From contig NC_092565.1 of the NCBI RefSeq assembly GCF_037975245.1, forward strand, positions 22,465,499 to 22,529,498: a stretch of DNA of 64,000 bases, in the 5' to 3' direction. Below, piece after piece: positions 12,311 to 24,919 of this stretch. Each line of letters starts with the position of its first letter. Position 1 is the stretch's first letter. The notes under the pieces are model-generated. The model was given only the letters and a program-made list of their open reading frames with translations. It searched no databases and was not told where the DNA came from. The DNA is from Apostichopus japonicus. Lineage: Eukaryota; Echinodermata; Holothuroidea; Aspidochirotida; Stichopodidae. Made by a program: the position numbers and the translations under genes.

Positions 12311-15300
12311 CTGGGAACTCTCTTACACTCCATTCCGTGTACTGCACACACAGTATCACAACGTGAGTTTGCAGTTTGACAACGCATATAAGAACAAAAC
12401 CCTCACCATGACCTGAAAACATTCATGGTGACCTTTTCGTCATTGCATTATCCTCTTTCGTTCTCCGTCGATCCACCTCCCAGTTTCAAATGTGGACGCG
12501 TCCGGGGCAACATTATGAAAGGAGGGGGGGGGAGGGGGGGCAATACTTGATTGTCAAAGAAACAATTAATGGCATCTCTGGTTTCCATTTAGGAAGAGAA
12601 GATAAAACATAAATGCGAGAAGGAAAAGTAATTAAAGACAATGATCTATAAAGTTGTTATTTATTTGCAATTTAATTCCACAAATGTTGTTTAATATAAT
12701 ATTCTCTCCTTCAATATCTGGCAAATAAAATATTTTGGTGAAAAACAATAGAGAAATTTTGAATACAGGTTGTGTAAAAAAGAACTGTCATAACATCAAA
12801 TGTGTTGACTGTTCCATAGTGATACTCATTTAATAACTAATTCAATCATTCTGTCATGTGAAGTTCTCCTTCCGTTGTGGGTGATATTTCGTTATTCACC
12901 GCTATAAAGCCAACGATTCCTGAGTTCATTACAATTTACTTTAAATTAAAAATTTGAAAAAAAATGCAGGTAAAAGTTTGAATAATTATCAAATTGTTCC
13001 AAGTTATATTAAATAATATCAGCCTTGTTCTAACACAGTGTGTAATTAAACAATTTTTAATTAATATATAATTTATAATTTTATAATATATAATTTAATT
13101 AATATAAATGTAATACATTTGTGATAATTCTATGTAATCAAGCTTTTTCCAGTAAATGACAGAGAAGGAAAGAGGAGAATAACAAATTTTATTCAAGAAG
13201 CTCAGCAGTATTTAAAAAACTGTTCCATATCAGTTGCTTCCATCACCCATTGGTACCTTTCCATAGTACTATGGTCTGCTTCCAGCAAATATCCCAGAGT
13301 AAGTGAAATCGTAAGGAAAAAGTTCATTTTGACATTGTATGTGTTATAGAAAACATTCACCATCCCTTTAAAAGTCACCAGTTTTGCCCCCAGATATGCT
13401 AAACAGTCAAATAATTGTTACTGATGTATAAACTTGTATATGCAAACAATTTACATGGTATATCAATCTATACAATTTTATACAATTTTATACAATTTAT
13501 ACAATTTACATATATTCAAACAATTTACTGTCACCCAGGGTTGTCAGTTTGGCGTTTCAAATGCCAGAATTTTTTTTTTTTGTGTTTTTTCGTGGCAAGT
13601 TTTCTTTGGCTTGAGGAAATGGAAGGTCTAGCCAAAACAATATTTTGGCATGTTTTGTTGAAATTGCTGAACAATAATAAGAGAAATAGCTGAAATTGTT
13701 AAATTTCCCCCAAAGAACATTGATTTCAAACATTTAATGTTGTTCAGTCCGACTCAAGATTACGTATAGGCCCTACACGTTGGTAAAACCATATGAATTT
13801 TTTTAATACCTCATTTCTATCCCAGCGTTCAGATGCTCCAATTGCAGTTGAATTACCAATCCACACAATTCCTTCCCATAAATAGTGGTCAATTATCATA
13901 AAATAGCAGCAAATCCATATTTGGTATTTTTTGTACCAGATTTGGCAACTAACTTAGCCGGTTGAATGACTGAGAAACTGGCAACCCTGCTGTCAACCAC
14001 AAAACATTTTCACTCTATGAGACACATATACCTATCAACTTATTGAAACTCCTCATTGCAAAGGAATAATTTGTCAAAAGTCAAAACCTCCAGGATAAAT
14101 ACTTTTAAAATCTTTAGCAAAGTTTTATCACACTAAATTTAATAGATGTTTTATTGCTACCACTTAGATGTATAGCAGACAGTATTACATTTTTTATAAA
14201 TCCCATATTTGCTCAAAAAGTTCTTCAAAAGGGTAATAGTAGTATTCCTACAGACATCAATCAAACCTGTAATTTATTTCTGGATAGTTACTGAGTCTTC
14301 ATCGACGCCCTCTGATATTACAAAAAGCAGATAATCTAGGTATCTGTATTTGTATTTATTTGAGGTTAATAAGGTTGCACCTTATCTGCTCACACTAGTT
14401 TTATCTAAGTTGTAGGCAGACTTGCTTTGTTTCATCTCCTAGGCATTGGAATAATGTGTATCTACATTGCTTGTAGGAGGCCTAGCTTCACTGCATTTGG
14501 TTTAAAACCCCTCCTCACTGCAGTTAACATATTTAAACCATGCATGTTTCTCCTGGGATTTAGAAATGAAGTTTCCCCATTTTTGTGATTGAAAAGGCAC
14601 CTTATAGTTTTGTCATGTCAGTGTCAATGCTCTCCATCTGATAAGAATAATAATAATACCACTGTTCATTTGACTATAAATATACCTCAAAGAAGGCACA
14701 GAATACCCTTTTTTTGTGCCCATGGTGTTGGTGCGATTAATAATATTTATACGATCATAGTGTTAATTTACATGTTTGTTGAGTGACTGTATAAAGTTAT
14801 TTGTGTTTGAACAAATCTATGATTTCACACTTATATTTGACAGAGATGCTTATGTATTTGACACAAATACTAATTAACTTGTTGACTAATTTTGGTGAAA
14901 ATACTATTTGTTACAAATGCTATTGGTATTTCTTCATAGTGCTTTGAACACTTTAAGCAAAACACAGGGACAGCATCATCAGTACTTTATGGAAATTGAA
15001 TACTGCGCTGTTGTGCCCTTTAAGTTTCTTTATATGTGACATGGTGCCCCCCTCAAAAAAGTGGTAGACCACCCATGGTTAATTACTAACAGCCTTTGAC
15101 AAACAAAAGCTCTTTGTTTGTGTGAACTTTGTGCTCGACAGTCCTTTAATGTGGATAAGATTACCCAATATTTTACATTTCACACACAAAAAAAATTGGA
15201 GCATATATACATAAATATTGTTGTGGAAAATACATAAATGTTGTCAGCTGTCTGCAACTAGTCTAAAATTGTGCTGAAAACAGAACTCTCAGCTGATATA

Positions 15301-15507
15301 TGTACAGTTTAATCTACAGTTCATTCATACTTAGTAAAGATTCCTAAATCCTATTGGTCCATTCAGGTCAGCTGACCGTGGTTAATCCTGTGAGTAACGC
15401 ACGGTAAAATTACGGGACATCACTTTAATAAATCTTTGGTTATATGTAACCAAAAATGTTTTGTCTTATGATTTTTCCCCCACACAAATGGTAGTGTATG
15501 AATGAAC

Positions 15508-15636
15508 GGGGTTAATCAACGGTCTAGCGTGCGTTACTCACATGATTAATGCACTCCGGGTGTTAATGCTATTGCATTATCCCCCGATCGTGCATTAATC
15601 CTGTGAGTAACGCACGCTAGACCGTTGATTAACCCC
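15508..15636. repeat. foldback element with 46 bp inverted arms
   Basis: The left arm is 15508-15553 and the right arm is 15591-15636. They are reverse complements with one mismatch over 46 bases. The arm begins GGGGTTAATCAACGGTCTAG and contains GCGTTACTCAC. A 37-base loop separates them. A partial third copy of the arm core (TTAATCCTGTGAGTAACGCAC) lies at about 15382-15402. No protein is encoded, so this looks like a MITE or palindromic element. Confidence 0.8.
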
Positions 15637-16144
15637 TTATTTATGTACAATGAATGGTGTGAGTGATGTTAACAACAGTTCTTACCATTGTTTACTGTGT
15701 GCCTTCAATTTGGTAGAGCTTTGTGGTCAAATGGAAACACAATGGACTTTGTGATCTAAGGATTGTTGGTGTTGAGTCCTGACCAGATCATTACATCATG
15801 AGCTTAGGCAAGGCACTATATTGACTCTCTCTTTACCCAGATGTATATCTATGTGGACCTGTGAAGGTAACATGTAAATAAAGTTGTGGCTGCCTGGCAG
15901 TAGTTGTACCCTATGGAAGTCCCCAGCAGACACATAGATATGCCTCACTGTTTATTGTTCTGGCAAGCGGCTGGTTGAATTGTGCACACGTGGGTGTGTG
16001 GGTACGCCAAGTTACCAATGACCAGGGTTGAACTGTTGTAAAGTTATGTGAGGCTTTGACTTGATACAAGACTAAATCTTCAATGTTTAACATTTTACTG
16101 AATAGATCTAGAACAATCTTTTTGCTCCTGGTGCCATTGAGTAA

Positions 16145-16260
16145 CTACCGGTGTAGCTCCGAACACTCCATGTTAGCTCCGAACACCCCATGTTAGCTCC
16201 AAGTGCTCCATGTTAGCTCCAAATTCTCCGTGGAGCTCCAGATTCCATGTAAAGTTCCAA
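16145..16260. repeat. 22-24 bp minisatellite just beyond the 3' UTR of the WAP-Kazal gene
   Basis: Five or six degrading copies of TAGCTCCGAACACTCCATGT are present, with substitutions increasing to the right. The array lies just beyond the likely poly(A) signal of the - strand gene. Confidence 0.7.
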
Positions 16261-16262
16261 AC

Positions 16263-16268
16263 TTTATT
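16263..16268 (-). terminator. poly(A) signal of the WAP-Kazal gene
   Basis: AATAAA on the - strand, about 90 nt after the stop codon at 16355-16357. It is the first canonical hexamer downstream and so the likely end of the transcript. Confidence 0.5.
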
Positions 16269-16354
16269 CACAGATTCAGACCCCCTTTAACAGCTAGCTG
16301 GAAGCTCCTCATGTAGCTGCCTGCAGGCCACTCTGCTACTGGATAGATATGTGT

Positions 16355-19300
16355 TCAAGGTACTTCTGAAGAGCCTGATGTTGTATATTCCGACAATAAC
16401 TCAGAGCTGGTGAGGGATTTCTCGTTGGTGGGGATTTCTCCGGGTGTCTTTAATCCACCATTCAAATCTTTGAGGCGTCCTTGAACTGTAGATGAAAAGA
16501 TGAAAGAAAAGTTTGAAATTAATTTTGGATGTCTGGTCGGTTGAATCCATCTCGTGGAATCCAAGGTGTTGCATGATGGGAGGTAAAATTTATCACAGCG
16601 GGAAGAGAGCAGTCAAAGACAACTTCTTCACCGCATCTGTCTCAAAATCTGGAAGTACCGTAAGCTGAAATGATATTCAGAGGAAGACTAACATTAATAA
16701 TTCAATTTGTCCTCTCCTACCTCCCTCAGTTGTGGGGGGGGGGGGTAGGAATACTCACTTCTTCCATTAATCCACTCCCAGTTAAGTTGTGGACCGGTGC
16801 TGCAGGCTGTCCCATGGCAAGTGGCTCTCCCATCACATGGTCCTCTGTAGGCCATATTTATAGGAATAGAGGTTGTCCTGTTTGCAATGATGAGTCTGCA
16901 GATATTAGTGAAAGTAATACCATTGGTTCCGCATACCGGTAGGTGACTGCGTTTTTGGAGGCATCTAGACCGCTGGCAGGTAAATAGTGACTCGTTCATG
17001 GAGATGAAACTATGAAGCTGGGTGAAATTTACACAACTTGCTGGAAAATAAGAAGAAATTAATTTTAAATTTAATATATTTGTTAGTAAGCTGTAATCAC
17101 TGTAAAGATGTGGCTCTGAAATTTTTGCTGGTAGCAGTAGTGGTGGTAAAGTGGTGGTGGCAGCAGTGGGCCGAGGTGATGGCAGTTGGTATTGCGTGTA
17201 TAAGAGTCAATAGATGTTGAGGATGTCGTGCATGGATTTGCAAAGAAGTATGTTGCTACAGAGGAAAAGGTTACCAATGGTTTCCAATGATTAATTTATT
17301 TTGTGGTTTAGCCTTGAATGTCATACCTATTTGTGGGGTGGATAGTCTGCTTGTTTCCGTGGTTACCGATACAGTTGTTTGCAGGTCGTTCACAGCCCTT
17401 TGACACTTTTTGCCTGAACACAATGTTGGGCAGCACTTTTCATGTTTCTCACAGTGTTGGTCGTACTCACATTCATGTCTTCGGCAAGGGAACAGGTGGG
17501 CACTGACTTGTGGGCATTGGCCTTCATGAACTGAGGAAAGGTTGTATGTATATTCCCATTGTTAATTTGAAGCCATTAGAATTAGCATTAGTTCAATCCA
17601 ATGTAACAGAATTGACTGAGTTGTCTGAGTAACAACTACTAGTGTTTCACTAGTCTCATGTGTATATATGTATATATTTGTATATATATATATATTATAT
17701 TATGATTGTCCAAAGCTAAAACTACCTAATGCAAATGTTGTAGGTTAAGGGGACAATTTGATTGTTACTTTGAAGGGAAGAAAATAATAAGGGAATTTTG
17801 AAAAATCTCTGACCTGGGGGTATTGTTTTCCTTGTCATGCATTTAGCTCCACACAATTCGTGGCATTGACACTCTTGTTGACCTGGGCAGTCTGAGTTGC
17901 TGGAACAGCTCGGGAAGTTGTCACAGGAGAAAGGAATACCAAAAAGACGATAGGTTCTCTGCTTGAGAGCAAACTCCTGGCTGTCATCTGTGAAAAGAAA
18001 AACAGATGGACTATAGAATTACTTCAAAGTCTTTATTTCCTTATCAAAAACAACAAGAACATCAGCACACTCACAAACACACACACACAGACACACACAA
18101 AAAAAGAAGACAATTCTCCCATTGAATTTCTTTCTCAAAAAATTGCATCATATTTTTTTCTTTACAGACAGATAAAACCTTCAAGCCAAGCACGATTTGA
18201 AATTTGCATAATATTCAACACACAAAGCCGTAAGCAATACGCATAAGACATTTTATGTTTAGCACTCTGCTCGAGCCGAATCTTTTCACAATCAGTGGAG
18301 AAACACGAAGACAGACAGTCTCTTTAGTTGCTGTTTCTTGGAGGCATCCATAAATTATTTCGTTAATGAGGATGTAAAATTCGAAGAGATTTTTCTCTTC
18401 TACGGAAGATTAATTATCGATGGGAATCTCGCAGATGTCGGTCATGTGTCATTATGATAATATTTTATCAAAATTTTTACATTTTTCATCAGTTTGCCAT
18501 TCTAGAGATTTCAAGAGACTCACATTTATTTCATGATTGTAAAGCATTTAATGATTACCATCTCAGCTTCTCATCTTGTTTTTGCTGCTTTTGATAGATG
18601 TCTGTCAAATGTTAAATGTTTCATTGAACATACTCTTTGACAGGTAGCTCTTAGAGTCACTTTATTCATGTAGCATAACTCTCATCTTGAGCATAACAGA
18701 TTGTGAACTGGCTGAAAGTGTAGGGGGGGGGGGGTAGAGAGGGGGAGGCAGGTAATGAAAGACAATACCTACGATTTTCAGTTTGAACTTTGTTCAGTAA
18801 CATTTTTTCTTTGATAGTTCATACCTATGCTATTTGTATGCATGAAATTAGAAATGTGACACTGTCAGAGGTTTGGGCATGCTTTCACAAGGTTTTAGGA
18901 ATTTCTTTCCACAACATGGATCCCATTTCTTCTCAAAGTAAACAAACACAACTGTCACAATTGCCCTTCTGATTAACATCTGCTCCAAACAGCAAAAAGC
19001 ATATTAGTGCATATAGTGGTATCATGATTTCCATGTTCTATTTTTTTTTTTTTTTTTTTTTTTTTTGGTAAGACAAAACAAAAACCAATATAGAGCACAC
19101 AACTCATTTTCTTCATATATACGAATGAAGACTTATGAAAGTCTGAATTTCATTCAATGAGCCCCTGGTGCATTACTTGTAAGTATCTCCATCAAATACG
19201 ATGGCTGGCTGTGCTGCCCTTTAAAGGGATACTCTGTTAGCTGAAGTTCACAGGTTTAGCCAAGCGTTTTGTGTCATGGAGATCTTATTAATACATCCAA

Positions 19301-22300
19301 TAGCAGCAGAGTTAGTGATGTCATCATGGGCCGGCAATTAAAGTGAAACAGTTCTTTAAATGTATAAATCATTTATACGCTGAAAAAATGATATTCTTTA
19401 CAAGCGAGATGCTTGTTAATTGAATTTGAAATGTAGAGGACAATGGTCTCTAAACAAATGAAGGGACATTTAAAGTATAAGTCAGCACAGTATTTTATAG
19501 GAGCACCATGATGACATCACAGACCTCCTACTAAGATCCATTTCATGGATTAAGGAAGGGATTATCTGGTAAACATAGTTTAAATCCCAACAACGATCTG
19601 TTGAGGTATGGACATTGAAGAATGTATTTCCATATAAAGTGTCACATTGTCAAAGTCAAATTGTCAAAGTGGAATTGTTTGACCTACCTTCACCTCTTGA
19701 TTTGCAGACTCTCTCGCAGTTGGCAGAGCAACTGCAGATGAGATCATCCTGGCAGTCTGAGTCCTGTTGGCAGGTCTGATATTGAAGACAGATGCTCCTG
19801 CCAAGCAGAGATATGCTACCTGTTGAGAGATAGGAGACAAAGCGGTGTCAGAAGTGGGACGAGAGAATCCTCAAGGAACTGACTTCGCTGCTGTTGGTGA
19901 CAGCGAATACACTTTTGTATTATAGAGTCTCATCAAGTTAGAGGAAGAGCAGAGGCAGAAGTTGCTGGACTATTTTTATGTTTTGTTTTTTTATTCAGGA
20001 ATCAAGAACCAAGTACATTTGCTTGATTAAAGGATAACTGGATAACAAATAACTATTATCATTCAAATGTGGGGGTAAATAAAAAAGATTCGTTTAGGGT
20101 ATTAGGGTATCAAGTGCTGACTCATTTTGATTTCATCCCTCCACCCCCCTCTCCCACCTAAGCAACAAAAAGAGAATTATCCCAAAAGATGTTAAATGTC
20201 TACATTGATTCTGTACATGATCTTTCTAGCTTTATCTAGAAATACCTTTCATGTTTTAAAGTTGATTGTGTGAGTTCCTTATTGCATGTCTGATGTAAAT
20301 GAAGTTTATAAAAAATGTATATCTTCTTCAGTTTTGGAAAGAATTCTGTTGAAGCTAAGTATTATCTGATTACGTAATGTTAACAGAGGGTTGGGTAAGG
20401 GGATTTGGAGAGGGGCAGGGGAGGGGGCGATTAAGAAGGAATACTTCAGCGCAGTTATCTGAAGCATTCCACTAAAATTCAAGTGTAATTCTGGTGAGGA
20501 GTGGAATAAGGTAGGGTAAGTACAGGAATGAAATATGTCCAGCTCCTTATTGAGTTCAAAGAGGTCTTCTGTTTCTTTGTCAAATATATATATATGTATA
20601 TAGTACAAAACCACAAGTACAAATAGAATTGCCCTTGGTATGAGTACCATGCTCTGCATGAGTACAAGTATTTAATCTTGAACTAGTAGTGTATCTATAC
20701 TAGATTTCCTAGATGCCCATAATATGATCCATGAGTACGAGTACAAAACCATGAGTACAAATATGAGTACAAATAGAATTCCCCTTGGTATGAGTACCAT
20801 GCTATGAGTACCATGCTCTGCATGAGTACAAGTATTTAATCTTGCATAATGCAATATTCGCTCTTCGTTACTCATTATTCTTTCTGGTTTTATTCTTTCT
20901 CGTCATCATCACATAATGTTCATTACAGTAATTTACTGATAAACATGTTACGATCAATAAAGTGGAAATCAATCATTTTTTACAGTTCCCATCTCATTTC
21001 TGATTTGTCTGTACAAATTCTTTCAGTGAAGGCTACAACCATACTACTTTTATTAAATGGAATTTAACGGCTGTACAATTAATTTGGCTTGAAAGTTTAT
21101 TAAGAAAAATCCAGTATAAATACATGAAAGTACATGTTATAAATATGATATATATATATAGCGAAGGATAGGGTGCGGGTTGGCGCAAGTAGGATTGAGA
21201 GTAAGACTAAGACCATTTTAATGTATTGTTGCAGCATAATTTCCTGGTTTGGGGGTTTCCTCTGTTTCACAAGATCACTTGGTGCTTTTGGTCTGCGGTA
21301 TACCATACCCTGTACTTCACACCCCCATATCAACTAATATACCCCCCGCTGAGAAGTTATATAATGGTTAGTTAGTAACCAAGATTTTCCGTAAAGTTGT
21401 TGCCGATAAAAAAAAGTCAAAACCAAAGACACTGGGTTCCAATCCGTACCGGTCATAAACAGATAAGTTATCTAACCAATCCTGATATTGCGGTTTAATG
21501 GCCTTGTTATGCAGTTGTTGGATCCTGGTGTTTTCGAAGACGTAAGAGGAAGTCGTTACAATTTAAACAAAAAACATATTATTATTTTTTACAAAGGAGC
21601 TGATCAGTATTTTATGGATCAATGACGAATAAGAAGAAAAAGAGGGGGCGGGGGAAGGGAGGGGCTGAGACAGGTCTGCATACAGTGTGTCCAAAGGGAT
21701 AGCGGACCACTCAGTAACCCGAACCCACCCCTCCAGAACCTGCTCGGTATTGGTAGTGAAGAAAATAATGTGCGTTACTAATCTCTTCAAGGGAAGAACA
21801 ACGTCACAAATATCACAACAGTAAATCCGAATGATTTTCGTGCACAGGCGATTCTCACTGTTTCGATCTGAGTCGATGTTACGTATGAAAGGGTACTGTT
21901 TTTTTTTTAATTGGAAATATCAGCTCACGGCTAGAGAACAGTATGATGCAGAAACGTGCTTACGTCATGAATGTAAAAATTGTCTTTGATTGAGAGTTCC
22001 ACATCGGATATAATTATTGGGGAAGTCGTTACAACAATAATGATAATAATAATAATATAAGTTTAAGCATTGAAAAACACATTGCAAAATTATTTTTCTT
22101 TCAGTAGGTGCCCGAAAAATTCTCAGCATATTGCCCGAATTTTCACCCAAAAAATTGAAAAACACACTGCAAAATATTCTTCTTTCAGTATAAGAGCCTG
22201 AAAAATTCTCAGCATATTGCCGAATTTTCACCCAAAAAATTGAAAAACACACTGCAAAATATTCTTCTTTCAGTAGGTGCCCGAAAAATTCTCAGCATAT

Positions 22301-24919
22301 TGCCGAATTTTCACCCAAAAAATTGAAAAACACACTGCAAATTCTTCTTCTTTCAGTATAAGAGCCTGAAAAATTCTCAGCATATTGCCGAATTTTCACC
22401 CAAAAAATTGAAAAACACACTGCAAAATATTCTTCTTTCAGTATAGGTGCCCGAAAAATTCTCAGCATATTGCTCGAATTTTCACCAAAAAGTTTGGTTG
22501 GGGGGCTGCATCCCCCCAGCCCCCCTGCCCCTACGCCTATGCTCTCTCTCTCTCTTCCTCTCTTATGATGATTTCAAACACATGAGATGTGTTTTTTCTT
22601 TGTAAAACAGTAAATTTTGCGCTGTACGATTCACTGTTTTGTCAATAGAAAAAAATGTCGTATTTCAAAACTTAGTAAAGAACACCATATATCTTTCAAA
22701 GTTTTCCATAGTGTTTAATTATTGCCAGATGAATTAACTATTAGCAATGAACAGCTTATCAAAGAAGAGCTATACTTAACTGACTGACAGGAAAAGAATT
22801 TATTCCAGGATACAGCCTTCGTTCTTTATGAAAGAATTTACTTAAGTGGGAATCGAGCTTAAATTATCTGTTCTTTTTTTTATCGGCGAATTTGCATCTC
22901 TTTAAACTTTTATAGTCATGATTTCGACATATTATGTAGGTCTGACATTTACTCTGTTGTTATTATTCGTAGACATACAGTATTGCTTGGCTTGATTTTT
23001 CTAGTCCAATTGTGTAGTAATGCCGCCCTCCCCACTACTCCTACCCTATGGCGGGCCATCAAATCGTGGGAATCGACTTATACCGATTTAAGTCGACATA
23101 TATCTATTTCCTTCGACTTATACCAGTTTCCAGCAGCTTAAATTGACTTCTACCGATTTAAATCGACATATACCATTTTAATTCGACATATCATCGATTT
23201 AAATCGACATATACCAATTTAAATCGACATATACCAGTGTAAATCGACGATATGTCAAATTAAATCGGTATATGTCATTTTAAATCGACATATACCAATT
23301 TAATTCGACCTACACCAGTTTAAATCGACATATACCAATTTAAATCGACATATACCAATTTCAATCGAAACATACCAGTTTAAATCGATGATATGTCAAT
23401 TTAAATCGGTATATGTCAATTTAAATCGACACATACCAATTTAATTCGACCTATACAAGTTTAAATCGACATTTACCGATTTAAATCGACATATACCAAT
23501 TGAAATCGATGATATGTAAAATGAATCGGTATATGTCAATTTAAATCGACATCTACCGGTTTAAATCGATGATATGTCGAATAAAATCGGTAGAAGTCAA
23601 TTTCCTTGGACATATATACCATGCAGTTTCTAGCAACTCAAATTTATATATACCTATTTAAATCGACATATCATCGATTTAGCTAATTAACATATTCCAA
23701 ATCCCGATTTCGGTGATGATTGACATGTGAAGATACATTACGTGCAGATACATCGATTTAATTCGATGATATGTCGAATTAAACTGGTATATGTCGAATT
23801 AAACTGGTATATGTCGATTTAAATCGGTATAAGTCGATTCCCCACGATTTGAGACTGCTGGCCCGCCATACTACCCCGCCAGTCATACGATCTTTCCAAA
23901 CTTGAAAAATATCGTTAATGTTACAAGCAAATAAAACGGGCCGAAAATCGTCATCGCTACAATTTTCAAAATATTTTATTATTATTTTTATTAATCAGTT
24001 ATTTATGGATAATTATTCGATTATTTCTCGTATTAGTCGAACCCAATAACTTCTGTTCAACCATTCAATTTTGTTTAATTTCTTCGATGTCAAATCCGCT
24101 CTTAATTTCTGTCGTTCAAAGTCTTCCTGTAAAAATAATTATTATATGCATGTAATATTTCCGTAATTATAACTTTAATGATATCATATAATAATTACGT
24201 TGTTCGTGTGGTCAGTATTACATCGATATATATTTTGTTTACGTTGGAAAACAGTAAACTTATATTTGTTCTTTATCAGTAACTTACTGCTACTTACTGC
24301 TACCTTATAAATTCAACTTATATGGTCCATTGTGAATACTACATCTTTGAAATGTATTGTAACCTTATATAGGTGTCTGGTGGCCACCGAATAAGTTTTC
24401 AGATTTGTGGACAGGGCAGAACACTCAGGGATTCAGGGCGGTGGTTTGGAAGGGGGCCATATGACACGTTAGCGACCCCTCTTGATTGGGGTCTAACGAA
24501 AGATGCATGGTTACCACCGGACCGGCCCCTCCCCCCCCCCTTTTTTTTTTTGGAGAAATTTTGGTTTGAAAAAGTGTAATTAGATGTAAAGTGGGGCCGC
24601 GTTTCGAGATATTTAAAGTAACTTTAGATTCAAGAATTTCCCCGGTTTGGTTAGTATGCTCAATAACTGTGAACTGGATGGTATACGGGGGCATATAACA
24701 GAACAATAATCGATCACTAGCTCCACCTGTCCCACCAGCCCACTGGTTCCCGAGCACTTGAACTAATACGAAACTTAAACCTTAAACAAAACATGCAATC
24801 AACATAATTAACAGTTATAAATCATTGTATGAGAAACTCTTAGAAGAAAGTTTGTCGTCCAAACCTGTTCCTGAGAGGTGTAATAGGATGAACGCGGTCT
24901 CGAGATAATATATCTTCAT
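16355..24919 (-). CDS. secreted WAP and Kazal-domain protein, complete, 323 aa, six exons
   Basis: Coding exons in transcript order are 24919-24865, 19819-19694, 17987-17814, 17530-17327, 17040-16759 and 16485-16355. They total 972 nt including TGA. Every intron is phase 1 with GT-AG ends, typical of shuffled extracellular modules. Exon 1 gives a signal peptide (MKIYYLETAFILLHLSGT). Exons 2 and 3 each encode a seven-cysteine module with the identical pattern C-x5-C-x5-C-x5-C-x-C-x3-C-x3-C. Exon 4 encodes a classical eight-cysteine WAP domain with KCC. Exon 5 encodes a Kazal-like domain (LPVCGTNGITFTNIC) in which the fifth cysteine is absent. Exon 6 is a Ser/Thr-rich tail. WAP and Kazal domains often inhibit proteases, so an extracellular inhibitor or defence role is plausible but inferred. 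WFIKKN proteins share the WAP-Kazal order, but no Ig, Kunitz or NTR module is seen. Confidence 0.85.
17988..19693 (-). other. second intron of the WAP-Kazal gene
   Basis: A 1.7 kb intron between the two WAP-like exons. It contains a CA-rich run near 18060-18110, a poly-G run near 18721 and a T tract of roughly 27 bases near 19040. No exon is seen. Confidence 0.6.
20615..20846. repeat. duplicated 75-90 bp segment rich in GAGTAC
   Basis: The block ACAAATAGAATT, then CCCTTGGTATGAGTACCATG and on to TTTAATCTTG appears at about 20617-20679 and again at about 20758-20843. The second copy carries an extra ATGAGTACCATGCT insertion. Confidence 0.7.
22069..22490. repeat. five-copy 84-85 bp tandem array with a GC-rich tail
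   Basis: Copies start with ATTGAAAAACAC at about 22070, 22154, 22239, 22322 and 22407. Each includes CTTCTTTCAGTA, GAAAAATTCTCAGCATATTG and AATTTTCACCCAAAAA. The last copy runs into GGGGGGCTGCATCCCCCC, a perfect hairpin, and CCCTACGCCTATG, followed by CT repeats. The GC-rich tail looks like the terminus of a transposable element. Confidence 0.8.
23049..23868. mobile_element. 820 bp TA-flanked inverted-repeat element made of short AT-rich repeats
   Basis: The left end reads TGGCGGGCCATCAAATCGTG and the right end, reverse-complemented, reads TGGCGGGCCAGCAGTCTCAA then ATCGTGGGG. Both then continue with AATCGACTTATACCGATTTA. TA dinucleotides sit directly outside each end (23047-23048 and 23869-23870), as expected for a Tc1/mariner-type target duplication. 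The interior is roughly 35 direct and inverted copies of a 20 bp unit like AATCGACATATACCAATTTA. There is no transposase frame, so it would be non-autonomous. Confidence 0.75.

Larger units (their letters stand above)
7823..16261. other. 3' UTR of the helical-protein gene, then intergenic sequence
   Basis: After the TAA at 7820-7822 there is no further coding exon before the convergent gene on the other strand. Candidate poly(A) signals for the upstream gene are AATAAA at 8860-8865 and 11253-11258; I cannot tell which is used. The stretch also holds a minisatellite (8036-8372), a non-LTR-like tail (about 12100-12310), an AT-rich palindromic patch near 13060-13110 and a foldback element (15508-15636). 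Confidence 0.6.
19820..24864 (-). other. 5 kb first intron of the WAP-Kazal gene, repeat-rich
   Basis: The intron separates the signal-peptide exon from the first cysteine module. It carries a duplicated GAGTACAAAT-type segment (20615-20846), an 85 bp tandem array (22069-22490) and an 820 bp inverted-repeat element (23049-23868). No further coding exon is visible, and phases match directly across the intron. Confidence 0.7.
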
